A stretch of DNA of 64,000 nucleotides from SHZL01 sp963815185 (GTDB lineage: Bacteria; Pseudomonadota; Gammaproteobacteria; Xanthomonadales; SZUA-36): assembly GCA_963815185.1 (NCBI GenBank), contig CAWFGC010000011.1, positions 124,001 through 188,000 of the forward strand, in the 5' to 3' direction. Shown here piece by piece: positions 8,741 to 19,992 of this stretch. The notes below the pieces were generated by a model. That model was not told the DNA's origin. It did not search any database and saw nothing but the letters and a program-made list of their open reading frames with translations. Both the position numbers and the translations under genes were made by a program. Positions within the stretch are counted from its first letter, which is position 1. The number at the start of each line of letters is the position of its first letter.

Positions 8741-10351
8741 CTACCGGATCGGGCGATCTTTGAAACCCACATCCCGGTAGAGCCGGCAGACTTTACCGTT
8801 CTGCCACAGCCGGGGAATGCCCAGGTCCATTACCGGTGTCTGTTCCCAGCGTATTGCGGCGACCCTCATTTCCTGCCCGGCAAATGCCAGCAAAGCAATC
8901 GACAAGGCCAGGCCCGTAATCAGCACCAGGGATGACGGCCGGACTCGCGTACTAACGCCTGCGGGTGTCGGCAGCAGTCCCAGTAGCCAGCCGCCTATCA
9001 GGACGCCCGTGACCTGGCTGGCCGGCATCACCAGACACACCGCTGAGGCAGGCGTGAATCGCTGCGGCAAGCACCGCTGTGGCCAGATAGCCGGTCAGAC
9101 GTGCGCCCAGCTATCGCCTGTTTTTCTGCGGTGCGCAAATATTGCAGTAGTCCTTGCCGACAGGTATGCGGCCACCAACAGCAACAGCAGCACTGCGGAG
9201 ACGCCCCACTCACTGGCAAATTGCAACGGGAAATTATGCGGGTGTGCGGCGCGATTGAGGGGTCCGATGCAGGCATAATTCATTGGCCCGATACCCAATA
9301 GTGGATGCGATTGCGCGTCGTGCAAAGCATCGCGCCAGATGGCCAGGCGGCCCGAAGCAGACCACATTCGCCGGCTGGACATGGGTTCTGTGAAATGTTT
9401 CACCCTTGCACCGGGGGTCTTTTGAGCGGCGCCATCCGGCGCAGTCCTTGCCTCGGCTTTTTCTGCGGGGGCCGGGCGCTCGGCCTTGGTGAGTGAGGCA
9501 AGATCGTCCCGCGGCAGATTCTGCTGGCTGACCGCAACCAAGGAATAAATCAGCAAACCACCGAGCAAGCCGGTCAGCGAGTACAAGGTCAGGGGTTTTC
9601 TTATCGAAGGCAACATGATCATGGCAGTGAGCAGGGCCAGGCTGACCGCCACCATGCTGCCGCGGCCGCCGCTGGCCAACAGTACGTAGGACTCCAGCGC
9701 CAGCGCGGTGACGCACAGTGCTTTGGCCAGCGGCTTACCCGGGAAAACCAGTGGTAACGCGGCAATGACCGGGATCGACCAGGTCTGTACCTGGTTGTAA
9801 AAGCGCGGCCAGGAAAAATGCAACAAGGCGATACGCGGGATAAACTCCATGCCGGAATTCCACGCCGCAAGCACACCCAGCAATTCCTGCAAACCGACAG
9901 CCAGCGCCACCAGGGCGAGCAACAGGATGGCGGCCTGATCGAAAATCGCACCAGCCACCTGCCGGCAGGCGGCAACGCAAAGCGCCGCCAGGATCAGCAG
10001 GCTGAACAAGGAAACCTCAGCCAGTGAATAAACCAGCGACATGGCCGAGGTGCTGTTGTGCGCTGAAGACAGCACCCCCAGCCCAAGAATCACGCTCAGC
10101 ACGCCCAGCATCCAGGGCGGAATCCGTCCGAGCTGCTGCCGGAAGCTGGAGCGCAACGAGCCATCGAGAAGGACCGCGGCGAAAATCAATGGCAGCAGGC
10201 AGAGTTCCAGGATGCGCTTGACATCGTATTGCCATAAGGTTGTGTTCAGTCTGACAGTCGAGGTCAGCAGCAGATAACCACCCAGCAGCATGACGACACC
10301 CACAGCCAGGCAGCGGGTGCGCGAAGCTGTATGTGGCCGGGCTCCGATCAA
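8741..10351 (-). CDS. PglL/TfpO-like O-oligosaccharyltransferase (O-antigen ligase family), frame disrupted
   Basis: This polytopic Wzy_C-family protein has about ten or more hydrophobic segments and a large periplasmic loop. The loop holds ASGRLAIWRDAL and the diagnostic motif AHPHNFPLQFASEWG, shared by O-antigen ligases and pilin or protein O-glycosylation ligases. Such enzymes move a lipid-linked glycan in the periplasm. The frame leaves its course near 9095 (stop TGA) and returns near 9030. In between, the other frame gives LTGYLATAVLAAAIHACLSG, so two opposite shifts (one base lost, one gained) restore one protein of about 536 residues. It starts with TTG in a TTGA overlap with the pilR stop. 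Placement next to pilA is like tfpO of Pseudomonas aeruginosa, so pilin is the likely acceptor, although O-antigen ligation is possible. Confidence 0.8.
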
Positions 10352-11745
10352 TCAATCCCGAATTTCTTCAGCTTGTAGCGGAAGGAGCGGAAGCTGATGC
10401 CGAGAATTTCGGCCGCTTTGGTCTTGTTGTACCGGGCCGCTTTCAGGGCGTCCTCCAGCATCTGCTTTTCAATGTCTTCCATATAGGTATCGAGCGAGGT
10501 CTCGTCGGTCTTTTCAGGCGCAGATACCGCTACAGCGGGGATATCCGGGCTGCCGATATGTTCCAGCATCAAGTCGCCGGGCTGGATCGTTTTACCTTCG
10601 CACATCGTCACTGCGCGCTGCAGGATATTGATCAGTTCACGGACATTGCCGGTATAGTTGTGCTGCTGCAGGGCTTCCATTGCCGCTGCGGACAATTCCG
10701 GTGTTTCATCGGTGTCCCACTGCTCGTTGACTTCGCTGCAGGAAGTGACGGGCCAGCAGCGGTATGTCTTCCTGGCGTTCTTTCAGGCTGGGCATATGCA
10801 GTTCGATGACGTTCAGGCGAAAATACAGGTCGCTGCGAAACTTGCCGCTTTCCACCAGCGGCTTGAGCGCCTGGTGCGTTGCGCTGAGGATGCGGACGTC
10901 CACTTTCACTTCCTCGCGGGCGCCAATGGGCATGACCGCTTTTTCCTGGATAACGCGCAGCAGCTTGACCTGCATATGCAGTGGCAGGTCGGCCACTTCG
11001 TCCAGCATCAGAGTGCCGCCGTCGGCCGCTTTGAACAGGCCGTCTTTGTCGGCGCCGGCCCCGGTGAAGCTGCCTTTCCTGTGCCCGAAAAATTCGCTTT
11101 CCATCAACTCCGATGGGATGGCGCCGCAGTTGACTGGAACAAATGGCCCGTCGCCGCGCGGTCCCAGGTCGTGAATCAAGCGCGCCGCCAATTCCTTGCC
11201 TGAGCCGGAATCGCCACTGAGCAAGACCGGCGCCTGGCTGCGGGCCAGCTTGGCAATCATGGCTTTGCATTGCCTGATGGCGGGCGATTGCCCGATCAAA
11301 CGATCAAGCGCCGCGGGCTGATCGGGCATACCGCGCCGCTCGCGTGAGCAGGTTCTTCGCCGGACACATCGCTGCGCAGGCGCAGCGCGGTATTGACCAG
11401 CTTACGCAGGACGGCCAGATCCACCGGTTTGGAAACAAAATCAAATGCACCGATCTTCAGGGCATTGACGGCATCTTCGACTTTTCCGTGTGCAGTAATT
11501 ACCGCAGTGGGCAATTGGGGGTGGTTTTCGGCAATTTCCCTGACCAGGTCCAGGCCATTGCCATCCGGCAAACGCATGTCGGTCAGGCAGAAACTGAACT
11601 CCGAAGTGATCAAGGCGCGGCGCGCTGCAGCCAGGTCCTCAACCGCGGTGACGTCAAGGCCCATCCGGCTCAATGTCAGGCTCAGCAATTCACGGATGTC
11701 CGGCTCATCGTCAATGACCAATACGCGTTGCAGATTCGAGTTCAT
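10348..11745 (-). CDS. pilR: Sigma-54 response regulator PilR (two frameshifts)
   Basis: PilR activates RpoN-dependent transcription of pilA after phosphorylation by PilS. Three pieces in different frames align end to end. The receiver domain (11745 to about 11330) carries the acidic pair DDE and phospho-acceptor CLTDMRLPDGNG. The AAA+ domain (about 11329-10730) carries Walker A GDSGSGKELAAR, the sigma-54 loop ESEFFGHRKGSFTGA and Walker B LMLDEVADL. The C-terminus (10695-10348) carries NVRELINILQRA and a Fis-type helix-turn-helix NKTKAAEILGISFRSFRYKL. One lost base near 11325-11345 and one extra base near 10700-10730 join them into 465 residues, the normal length. It lies 48 bases after pilS. 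Confidence 0.93.
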
Positions 11746-11793
11746 AAACGAAGCCTGGTTTTCAGCACCAATTTGTCGATTTGACCGGATTGA

Positions 11794-13442
11794 TCAAGGC
11801 TTCAATACGCTCTGTTGAGGGGCCAAGCCCATGCGAATGTGGAAAGCAGTACCAATGCCCGGTTGCGAGTCTACCGTAAGTTCACCTTGATTAGCTTCAC
11901 ACAATTGCCGGGCGATATACAAGCCCAGGCCGGAGCCTTCCTTGCGGGTGGTGTAGAACGGTTCAAAAATATCCTCGATGCGGGATTTTGGGATGCCAGG
12001 GCCATTGTCCTGCACGGTGATGACACAATAGCCGGCACTCGCGTCCTTGCGCATTTTGAGTTCCGCCCGCGGTGGCCTTTTCACACTGGCATGATGGACC
12101 GTATTGTCGAGCAGCTTCCACAGGGTTTGATGCAACTGGCTTTTGTCAAATACCACAAACGTCTTGCCGGTCTCGATCAACAACTGGAAATCCAGGTTTT
12201 TGGCGGTTCTGGGTCGACTTGAATTCGGTAGCCAGGTTTTTCAGAAAAGCATTGAGCTCGACCGGTTCGGGCCTGGACTGTTCCTGCCGGGAAAGCTGCA
12301 GTATGTTCTCGACAATGCCATTCATGCGCTTGGACTGGTCGAGGATGATATTGGTCAGACGCATGTCGTTCAGCGTGATCGACGGGGATTCGTCCAGAAG
12401 TTGCGCCGCATGGGTGAGGGCTGCCAAAGGGTTACGGATTTCGTGCGCGATACTACCGGACAACTTGGCCAGAGAGTTGGCGGACAATTCCAGCGCCCGG
12501 CGCGAGACCACACTTTCATCGTTGAGAAAAATCAGCGCTCCGGATTCCTCCTCGCCGGGCATGACCGGCAAATGCCGGCATAACCTGTGCCTGGCTGGTT
12601 TCCAGCAGGACGGGTTTGAGTTCACAAGCCGGGATTGGTCAGCCACTTTTCAAGCACCCGGTCCAGGCGCGGCGAGATATCCGCCAGCAGATAGCTCCCG
12701 TACCTTTGGGCTGCCGAGCAGAAACCAGGCGTATTCGTTCATCAACTTGATGCGCCGATTCGCGTCGACCGCGAGCACGCCGGTGCTCATATTGCGAATA
12801 ATCAGGTCATTGATCTCCTCGCAGATCTGCGATCTTGGTTTGCTGCTTTTCCGCGATCAGACGGTAGTCCCGGGCCCAAAAAGCCAGCCGGTGGCTCAAC
12901 AGGCAGGCGATCATTGCAGTCGCGCCGTACAAACCGGCGCTCAGCACACCGGTGAGGAGCGTTGCCGGTGTCGCGGGAAACACTACCGCCTGGCTGATCA
13001 TGGACAGGCTGGCCACCGAGGCAAGGAAAAGCGCCAGACGCAAGGGTAGCAGCATGCCCGCAAGGGCGCCGCAAAACGTCAGCAGAAGTCCGACACCGCT
13101 GTTGAGGCCTCCCAATGCAAACAACAAGACTGACAGGAACAAGACATCGGAAAGCAAGGCATAGCGGACCAGGTGATGCGCATCGGTGTGCACCCGCCGG
13201 GCCATAAATAATTCAAACGCGGAAAACAACAGATAGCTGATCAGCGCCATGTTGGCGAAGGACCCGGTAACCGAGGCGAATGAGTCGTCCGGCAAGCTGA
13301 TAAAATGCCCTGTCAGCAACAGCAGTGCGATCACCAGCCGATAAATGCCGAGGTAAGCCAGGATCCGCCGTGTCAGGGATTCCGGCAACGGGTATGGTTT
13401 GGTATCGTGTATTGGGTTTCCGGCTGCTTGTGTTGCAGACAT
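11794..13442 (-). CDS. pilS: Sensor histidine kinase PilS (at least five frameshifts)
   Basis: This is the membrane sensor kinase paired with PilR. The ATG at 13442 opens an N-terminal part with about six hydrophobic segments (13400-12850). A PAS-like stretch follows (RNMSTGVLAVDANRRIKLMN). Then come the H-box SIAHEIRNPLAAL and the ATPase domain with VQDNGPGIP and GSGLGLYIARQLCEAN. The frame breaks near 12818, 12690, 12625, 12560 and 12200; every break fits one extra base. After repair the product is about 547 residues, typical of PilS. This is the most damaged gene of the window. With so many independent breaks and full domain content, base errors in the assembly are the simplest reading, though decay of the gene cannot be excluded. 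Confidence 0.88.
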
Positions 13443-13601
13443 CAGTTCTTCCCTGCTCGCACCGCACTGTGGCTTGAGCTGCGCAGTTGGAGTATAACAC
13501 TCACCCGGCCCCGGCCATTCAGTCTTTGATTTACAGCCTCGTTTCGGGGGAAAATAGTTCACTTTGTCGCGGCCTATCCGGCCCCAATTGCAGGAGAACA
13601 C

Positions 13602-14787
<1,186 letters not shown>

Positions 14788-14791
14788 AGGC

Positions 14792-15667
14792 ATGAGTGTA
14801 TTGGTAAACAGCAAAACAAAGGTCATTTGCCAGGGGTTCACCGGAAACCAGGGTACCTTTCATTCCCAGCAGGCATTGGAATACGGCACCCGGCTGGTCG
14901 GTGGGGTCACCCCGGGAAAAGGCGGTCAGGAGCATCTCGGCCTGCCGGTGTTCGACACCGTTTCCGACGCTGTGCGTGAAACCGGCGCCGAGGCCAGTGT
15001 CATTTATGTTCCGCCGCCATTTGCGGCAGATGCCATCTTCGAGGCCGCGGACGCGGGGATCCGCGTGATCGTGGCCATTACCGAAGGCATCCCGGTGCAG
15101 GACATGATGACCGTTAAAGCCGTACTGCAGGGTAAGTCCGATACCTGGCTGATCGGCCCCAACTGTCCCGGCATCATCACGCCCGGAGAATGCAAAATCG
15201 GAATCATGCCAGGCAGCATTCACAGTAAAGGCAGGGTTGGTGTCGTCTCCCGCTCCGGCACGCTGACTTATGAGGCTGTTTACCAGACGACACTGGTCGG
15301 ATTGGGCCAGTCCACCTGTATTGGCATCGGCGGTGATCCCATTCAGGGAATGAACTTCGTCGACGTGCTGCGCCTGTTCCAGGAAGATGAAGAGACTGAC
15401 GGCATTATCATGGTGGGAGAGATCGGTGGTACTGCCGAAGAAGATGCAGCGGAATTCATCTCCAGCGAGGTGACCAAGCCGGTGGTGGCTTATATCGCCG
15501 GCGTCACCGCGCCTGCCGGCAAGCGTATGGGCCATGCCGGCGCCATTATTGCGGGCGGCAAAGGTACCGCGGAAGCCAAGTTCAAGGCCCTGGAAGCAGC
15601 GGGGGTGATGACGGTTCGCTCTCCCGCTGATCTCGGCAGCGCGATATCCCAGCGTCTGAAGGCCTGA
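14792..15667 (+). CDS. sucD: Succinyl-CoA synthetase alpha subunit
   Basis: The 291-residue alpha subunit binds CoA and carries the phosphorylated histidine. Seen are the CoA-binding Rossmann start TKVICQGFTGNQGTFHS, the segment IGPNCPGIITPGECKIGIMP and the active-site histidine in KRMGHAGAII near residue 249. I chose the ATG at 14792 because it gives the family start MSVLVNSKTKVICQG; an earlier in-frame ATG at 14759 would overlap sucC. It follows sucC by 4 bases and the two are surely cotranscribed. The frame is intact. Confidence 0.97.
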   Translation: MSVLVNSKTKVICQGFTGNQGTFHSQQALEYGTRLVGGVTPGKGGQEHLGLPVFDTVSDAVRETGAEASVIYVPPPFAADAIFEAADAGIRVIVAITEGIPVQDMMTVKAVLQGKSDTWLIGPNCPGIITPGECKIGIMPGSIHSKGRVGVVSRSGTLTYEAVYQTTLVGLGQSTCIGIGGDPIQGMNFVDVLRLFQEDEETDGIIMVGEIGGTAEEDAAEFISSEVTKPVVAYIAGVTAPAGKRMGHAGAIIAGGKGTAEAKFKALEAAGVMTVRSPADLGSAISQRLKA

Positions 15668-15686
15668 CATTCATCGGCAAGCGGAG

Positions 15687-17315
15687 ATGATCAGGTTCGC
15701 GCTGGCCCAGCATGATTTTCTGGTCGGTGACATCTCGGGCAACCTGCACAAAGCGCAATGCCTGCTCGGACAGGCCCGCGATGCAGGTGTGGATTTATTG
15801 CTGTTTCCCGAACTGGCACTCACCGGATATCCGCCTGAGGACCTGCTTCTGCGCCCCGGATTCATGCGGGCCGCCCGGGAAGCCCTGTTCACCCTGGTGT
15901 CTTCGGTACAGGAAATCGATGTCGTAATCGGCCATCCCTGGCTGGAAGATGGCAGACGTTTCAACTCCGTAAGCTGGATTCGTGGGGGCGAAATTATTGG
16001 CCGCTACCACAAACGCCGCCTGCCCAATTATGCTGTTTTTGATGAGTGCCGGTATTTCACGCCCGGTACAGACTCACTCGTTATCGAACTCAAGGGCTGC
16101 CGTATGGGTGTGATCATATGTGAGGATGCCTGGGAGCCCGGGCCGGCGCAGGACGCCAAACGGCGGGGGGCGGAGCTGTTGCTCGTGCCCAATGCGTCAC
16201 CCTACCGCGACAGTAAGCTCAAGGCGCGCGAAGCCATGTTTGCGGGGCGGCATGCAGACACCGGCCTGCCGATGGTGTATTGCAACCTGGTCGGAGGGCA
16301 GGATGAACTGGTTTTCGACGGGCGCAGCATGTTGATGAGCCGCAATGGGCAGCTTTCCGGCCCTGGGCCATTGTGTGACGAAGCGCTGCTGCTGGCAGAG
16401 TATGAGCGGGAAACGGGGCGGCTGAACGCACTCAACTGGCCTGCGCCGCCGGTCGACCAGGTGGCGGAAATCTACCAGGTGTTGCGTAGGGGCCTTGCGG
16501 ACTATGTGCGCAAGAATGGCTTCAGTGACGTCGTCTTTGGTCTGTCGGGGGGGATCGACTCCGCCCTGACCCTGGCGCTGGCAGTCGATGCTTTGGGCGC
16601 GGACCATGTGCACACGGTAATGATGCCATCGCGGCACACGGCCGGATTGAGCATCGAGTTGGCCCAGCAACAGGCCGTTTTGCTCGGGGTGGATCACCGC
16701 TGCATCAGCATCGAGCCGGCATTTGCAGCCTTGATGACCTTGCTGAGCCCGTCTTTTTCGGATGCGTCTGCAGATGTGACTGAAGAAAACCTGCAGGCCC
16801 GCGTTCGTGGCAATATCGTCATGGCGCTATCCAACAAATTTGGCTGGCTGCCGTTGGCGACGAGCAACAAAAGTGAGTTGGCAACCGGGTATTGCACGAT
16901 TTATGGCGACATGTGTGGGGGCTATGGCCCCTTGCTGGATTGTTTCAAGACCCGCATCTACGAACTGGCGAACTTTCGTAACCGCCAGGGGCTTGTAATT
17001 CCGGAAGGTGTCATCAGCCGGGCTCCTTCGGCTGAATTGCGACCTAACCAGTCGGATCAGGATTCACTGCCGCCGTATGATGTGCTGGATCAGGTACTCC
17101 ACCGTTACGTTGAACTGGACTGGTCGATCGCGAAAATTGCCGCCGATGGTTTCGATGAAAGCATGGTGAGGCGCGTTGCCAGGCTGGTGTTGCTTAATGA
17201 GTACAAACGCAGGCAGGCGCCGCCAGGTATCCGCATCACGCACCGGGCATTTGGCCGCGACCGGCGCTATCCGATCACATCCGGCTGGCGGGAAACCTAT
17301 ACCGGGAAGGTGTGA
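15687..17315 (+). CDS. nadE: Glutamine-dependent NAD+ synthetase
   Basis: The 542-residue two-domain enzyme makes NAD from deamido-NAD, ATP and glutamine. Residues 1 to about 260 form a nitrilase-type glutaminase with the Glu-Lys-Cys triad visible in FPELALTG (Glu42), YHKRRLPNY and VIICEDAW. Residues 270 onward form the synthetase with the pyrophosphate loop FGLSGGIDSALTL and the conserved ATSNKSELATGY. It lies 19 bases after sucD, so it is probably in the same transcript. Its stop TGA directly abuts the bamD stop on the other strand. The frame is intact. Confidence 0.97.
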   Translation: MIRFALAQHDFLVGDISGNLHKAQCLLGQARDAGVDLLLFPELALTGYPPEDLLLRPGFMRAAREALFTLVSSVQEIDVVIGHPWLEDGRRFNSVSWIRGGEIIGRYHKRRLPNYAVFDECRYFTPGTDSLVIELKGCRMGVIICEDAWEPGPAQDAKRRGAELLLVPNASPYRDSKLKAREAMFAGRHADTGLPMVYCNLVGGQDELVFDGRSMLMSRNGQLSGPGPLCDEALLLAEYERETGRLNALNWPAPPVDQVAEIYQVLRRGLADYVRKNGFSDVVFGLSGGIDSALTLALAVDALGADHVHTVMMPSRHTAGLSIELAQQQAVLLGVDHRCISIEPAFAALMTLLSPSFSDASADVTEENLQARVRGNIVMALSNKFGWLPLATSNKSELATGYCTIYGDMCGGYGPLLDCFKTRIYELANFRNRQGLVIPEGVISRAPSAELRPNQSDQDSLPPYDVLDQVLHRYVELDWSIAKIAADGFDESMVRRVARLVLLNEYKRRQAPPGIRITHRAFGRDRRYPITSGWRETYTGKV

Positions 17316-18158
17316 TCAGTCGAAAGGCCAAAGGCGGTCGAGCCAGCTGCGCTTCTTCTTCTTGCCCTGCACGTAGTAATTGTCCGGGTAATTGAGTTCC
17401 AGCACGGTCATCGCACTGGCGGCCAGCTCCGGCAGATTCAACTTGGTGTAGGCGCGGTGCAATATCACCAGCGCTTCGGCGCTCTCCGGTGTATTCGGAT
17501 AGTTTTCAAGTGCGTAACGCGCCCGGTTGGCTGCCGCGACGTAGGCCCGGCGCCGCATATAGTAATCTGCCACGCCCACTTCGTAGGCGGCCAGGTTGTT
17601 GCGCAGAAACACCATGCGCTGGCGTGCATCCGCAGCATAACGGCTGTCCGGGAAACGGCGCAGCAACTCACTGAAATCGACGAAGGCGTCGCGTGCGGAA
17701 TGTTGGTCCCGATCGCGCACGCGTTTTGGCATCATCCGTTCGAGAAAGCCGAGGTTCTCCTCGAAGTTGACCACGCCCTTGAGATAGTAGGCGTAATCCA
17801 CGTTAGGATGGGTCGGGTAGGTGCGGATGAAGCGATTCAGGTTGGACAGGGCGCTGTCGGTGTCCCGCCCCTTGAAATAGGCGTATGACAGGTCAAGCAT
17901 TGACTGCTCGGTGTAGCGGCCAAAAGGGTAACGGGTCTGCAGTAACTTGTAAGTCCTGATCGCCTGGTCCCAGGACCGATGATCGAGTTGCGCCTTGGCG
18001 GCGGCATAGAGTTCAGCGGCCGAACGCTCATCGTCGAGATCACGGTCCTTGCGGCAACCCGAGCAGGCCAGGACAATGCCCAGGAGCACAAGGGCCAGCA
18101 GACGGATACCACGGAAATTGATCGATTCAGAGGAACTGCAGTGCATGTTGAAAACCAC
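17316..18158 (-). CDS. bamD: Outer-membrane protein assembly lipoprotein BamD
   Basis: BamD is the essential TPR lipoprotein of the BAM complex that inserts beta-barrel proteins in the outer membrane. The N-terminus has a hydrophobic signal ending in LLGIVLACSGC, where the lipobox cysteine is the first or second of the pair. TPR-like repeats follow, with the family signatures YPFGRYTEQSMLDLSYAYF and FPDSRYAADARQRMVFLRNN. Length (280) is normal. Another ATG at 18146 (MHCSSS) could be the real start. It is read divergently from rluD across 140 bases, the usual gammaproteobacterial arrangement. Confidence 0.95.
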   Translation of the reverse strand: MVFNMHCSSSESINFRGIRLLALVLLGIVLACSGCRKDRDLDDERSAAELYAAAKAQLDHRSWDQAIRTYKLLQTRYPFGRYTEQSMLDLSYAYFKGRDTDSALSNLNRFIRTYPTHPNVDYAYYLKGVVNFEENLGFLERMMPKRVRDRDQHSARDAFVDFSELLRRFPDSRYAADARQRMVFLRNNLAAYEVGVADYYMRRRAYVAAANRARYALENYPNTPESAEALVILHRAYTKLNLPELAASAMTVLELNYPDNYYVQGKKKKRSWLDRLWPFD

Positions 18159-18298
18159 AAGAGCGCGGGAACCGGCATCATAACGGAATCGGGCCGGATG
18201 TTACAGTTTTCGCAGTCAAGCTGTCTCGGTTCCGCGCGGCGGCCAGCGGGCCTGCAACCGCCTCCGCCCGGACGGATAATTTGCTGCCCGGAAGGACA

Positions 18299-19246
18299 AT
18301 GAAACGCATCAGGCACCGCGCAGTAGCCAACCCCGCTCTCAAGGGCGCCAGGCTCGATCAGGCCGCCAGTCAACTGTTCAGCGCGTATTCCCGCGCGCGC
18401 CTGCAAAAATGGATTCGTGGCGGGGAATTGACGGTTGATGGCGTGGTCGCCAAACCCACGTTCCGCATGTTGGGTGGCGAAACACTGCAGATCGACGCCG
18501 CACCCGATGTGGACGGGTCCGTTCTGCCGCAAGAAATACCCCTCGAGGTGCTGTACCGGGACAGCGATCTGCTTGTCATCAACAAACCCGCGGGTCTCGT
18601 AGTCCACCCGGCGGCAGGCAATCGTGACGGCACTTTGCAAAACGCCTTGTTGCATTTCGATCCGGACCTGGCCGCTATCCCCAGGTCCGGTATCGTGCAC
18701 CGCCTGGACAAGGATACCAGCGGCGTGATGGTGGTTGCGCGTTCGCTTCGAGCGCATGCCGCACTGGTATCGCAATTGCAGCGCCGCAGCATGAGCCGCA
18801 TCTACGAAGCGATTGCAAGCGGTGAACTTCGCCGCGGTGGTTCCGTCGACGAACCCATCGGCCGGCACCCCAGGGACAGGAAGCGCATGGCCGTGGTCGC
18901 TTCCGGCCGGCCGGCTGTGACGCACTACCGCGTCCTGCAGAATTTTGCCGGATTGACTTACCTGGAAGTGTCTCTGGAAACCGGCCGGACCCATCAGATC
19001 CGAGTGCACCTGGCGCACCTTGGCTTTGCCATCGTCGGCGACCCGGTGTATGGGCGCAAACCCAAATCGATCAAGGGAATGGATCCGGATGTGATTGAGG
19101 CCGTAAGACAGTTTCCGCGCCAGGCGCTGCACGCCCGTACGTTGCGCCTGCAGCACCCGGGCAACGACCGGCCGATGGAATTTCACGCGCCGCTGGCCGC
19201 GGATATGGTTGATTTATTGGCGCTGTTAAAGGGAAAGGCGCTTTGA
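18299..19246 (+). CDS. rluD: 23S rRNA pseudouridine synthase RluD
   Basis: The product is predicted to make pseudouridines 1911, 1915 and 1917 in helix 69 of 23S rRNA. It has an N-terminal S4 RNA-binding domain (GARLDQAASQLFSAYSRARL) and a catalytic domain with the RluA-type motif HRLDKDTSGVMVVARS and C-terminal ETGRTHQIRVHLAH. I chose the ATG at 18299 because GGAAGGA lies just upstream; an in-frame ATG at 18281 would add six residues. The stop overlaps the TTG start of pgeF. RluD next to bamD separates it from other RluA-family enzymes. Confidence 0.95.
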   Translation: MKRIRHRAVANPALKGARLDQAASQLFSAYSRARLQKWIRGGELTVDGVVAKPTFRMLGGETLQIDAAPDVDGSVLPQEIPLEVLYRDSDLLVINKPAGLVVHPAAGNRDGTLQNALLHFDPDLAAIPRSGIVHRLDKDTSGVMVVARSLRAHAALVSQLQRRSMSRIYEAIASGELRRGGSVDEPIGRHPRDRKRMAVVASGRPAVTHYRVLQNFAGLTYLEVSLETGRTHQIRVHLAHLGFAIVGDPVYGRKPKSIKGMDPDVIEAVRQFPRQALHARTLRLQHPGNDRPMEFHAPLAADMVDLLALLKGKAL

Positions 19247-19989
19247 ACGCTGATTGGATCATTCCGCACTGGCCGGCGCCTTCCCGTGTGCGGGCCATCG
19301 TCACCACGCGTGCCGGGGGCCACAGCACCGGGCCCTGGAGCAGCCTGAATCTTGGCTTGAATTGCGGTGACGATGGGGCAATCGTGCTGAAGAACCGTGC
19401 GGTTTTGCGCGCCTGCTTGCCTGCGGAACCACAGTGGCTGCGTCAGGCGCATGGCATGGCGGTATACAGCCGGTCCGAGGAAACGGACAAGCCAGCGTTG
19501 TCTGGCGAGCCGATAGCAGACGCCCAGGTAGCCGGCCAGCCAGGGCAAATTTGCGCGGTGCTGACCGCCGACTGCCTGCCGGTGCTGTTCTGCAACCGCG
19601 CCGGCAGCAAGGTGGCGGCTGCCCACGCCGGTTGGCGCGGCTTGGCCGCAGGCGTGCTCGAAAATACGCTGCAGGCCCTGGCTGAGCCGCCCGATCAGCT
19701 CATGGCCTGGCTGGGGCCCGCCATCGGCCCCCGGGCATACGAAGTGGGCGAGGATGTACGCAGCGCCTTCACCGGCCGCGATAATGCGGCAGCAGCCTGT
19801 TTCGAACGCAAAGGCTCAAAGTGGTTGTTCGATCTGTACGCCATGGCCCGCCACCGCTTGTTGCAGTCCGGTGTGATTGATGTCAGTGGCGGAACACAGT
19901 GTACCTATAGCGAGCCGGAGCGGTTTTTTTCCCATCGGCGTGATGGCCGCACCGGCCGCATGGCCAGCCTGGTCTGGCTGCAAGCCTGA
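19243..19989 (+). CDS. pgeF: Purine nucleoside phosphorylase-like PgeF (YfiH/LACC1 family)
   Basis: The 248-residue YfiH-family protein has the zinc-site residues of the family: His in LRQAHGMAVY, Cys in LTADCLPVLF and His in AAHAGWRGLAAG. Members have been assigned both purine nucleoside phosphorylase/adenosine deaminase activity and a role in peptidoglycan precursor quality control. The start is TTG at 19243, within a TTGA overlap with the rluD stop, which implies coupled translation. The gene ends four bases before the large inverted repeat at 19993-20248. Confidence 0.93.
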   Translation: MNADWIIPHWPAPSRVRAIVTTRAGGHSTGPWSSLNLGLNCGDDGAIVLKNRAVLRACLPAEPQWLRQAHGMAVYSRSEETDKPALSGEPIADAQVAGQPGQICAVLTADCLPVLFCNRAGSKVAAAHAGWRGLAAGVLENTLQALAEPPDQLMAWLGPAIGPRAYEVGEDVRSAFTGRDNAAAACFERKGSKWLFDLYAMARHRLLQSGVIDVSGGTQCTYSEPERFFSHRRDGRTGRMASLVWLQA

Positions 19990-19992
19990 GGC

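Noticed and set aside
8098..13442. Phase variation of pilus genes
   Set aside because: The breaks do not lie in long homopolymers or simple repeats, and the same kind of break occurs in sucC, tsaB and yoaA, so a general base-error cause is simpler.
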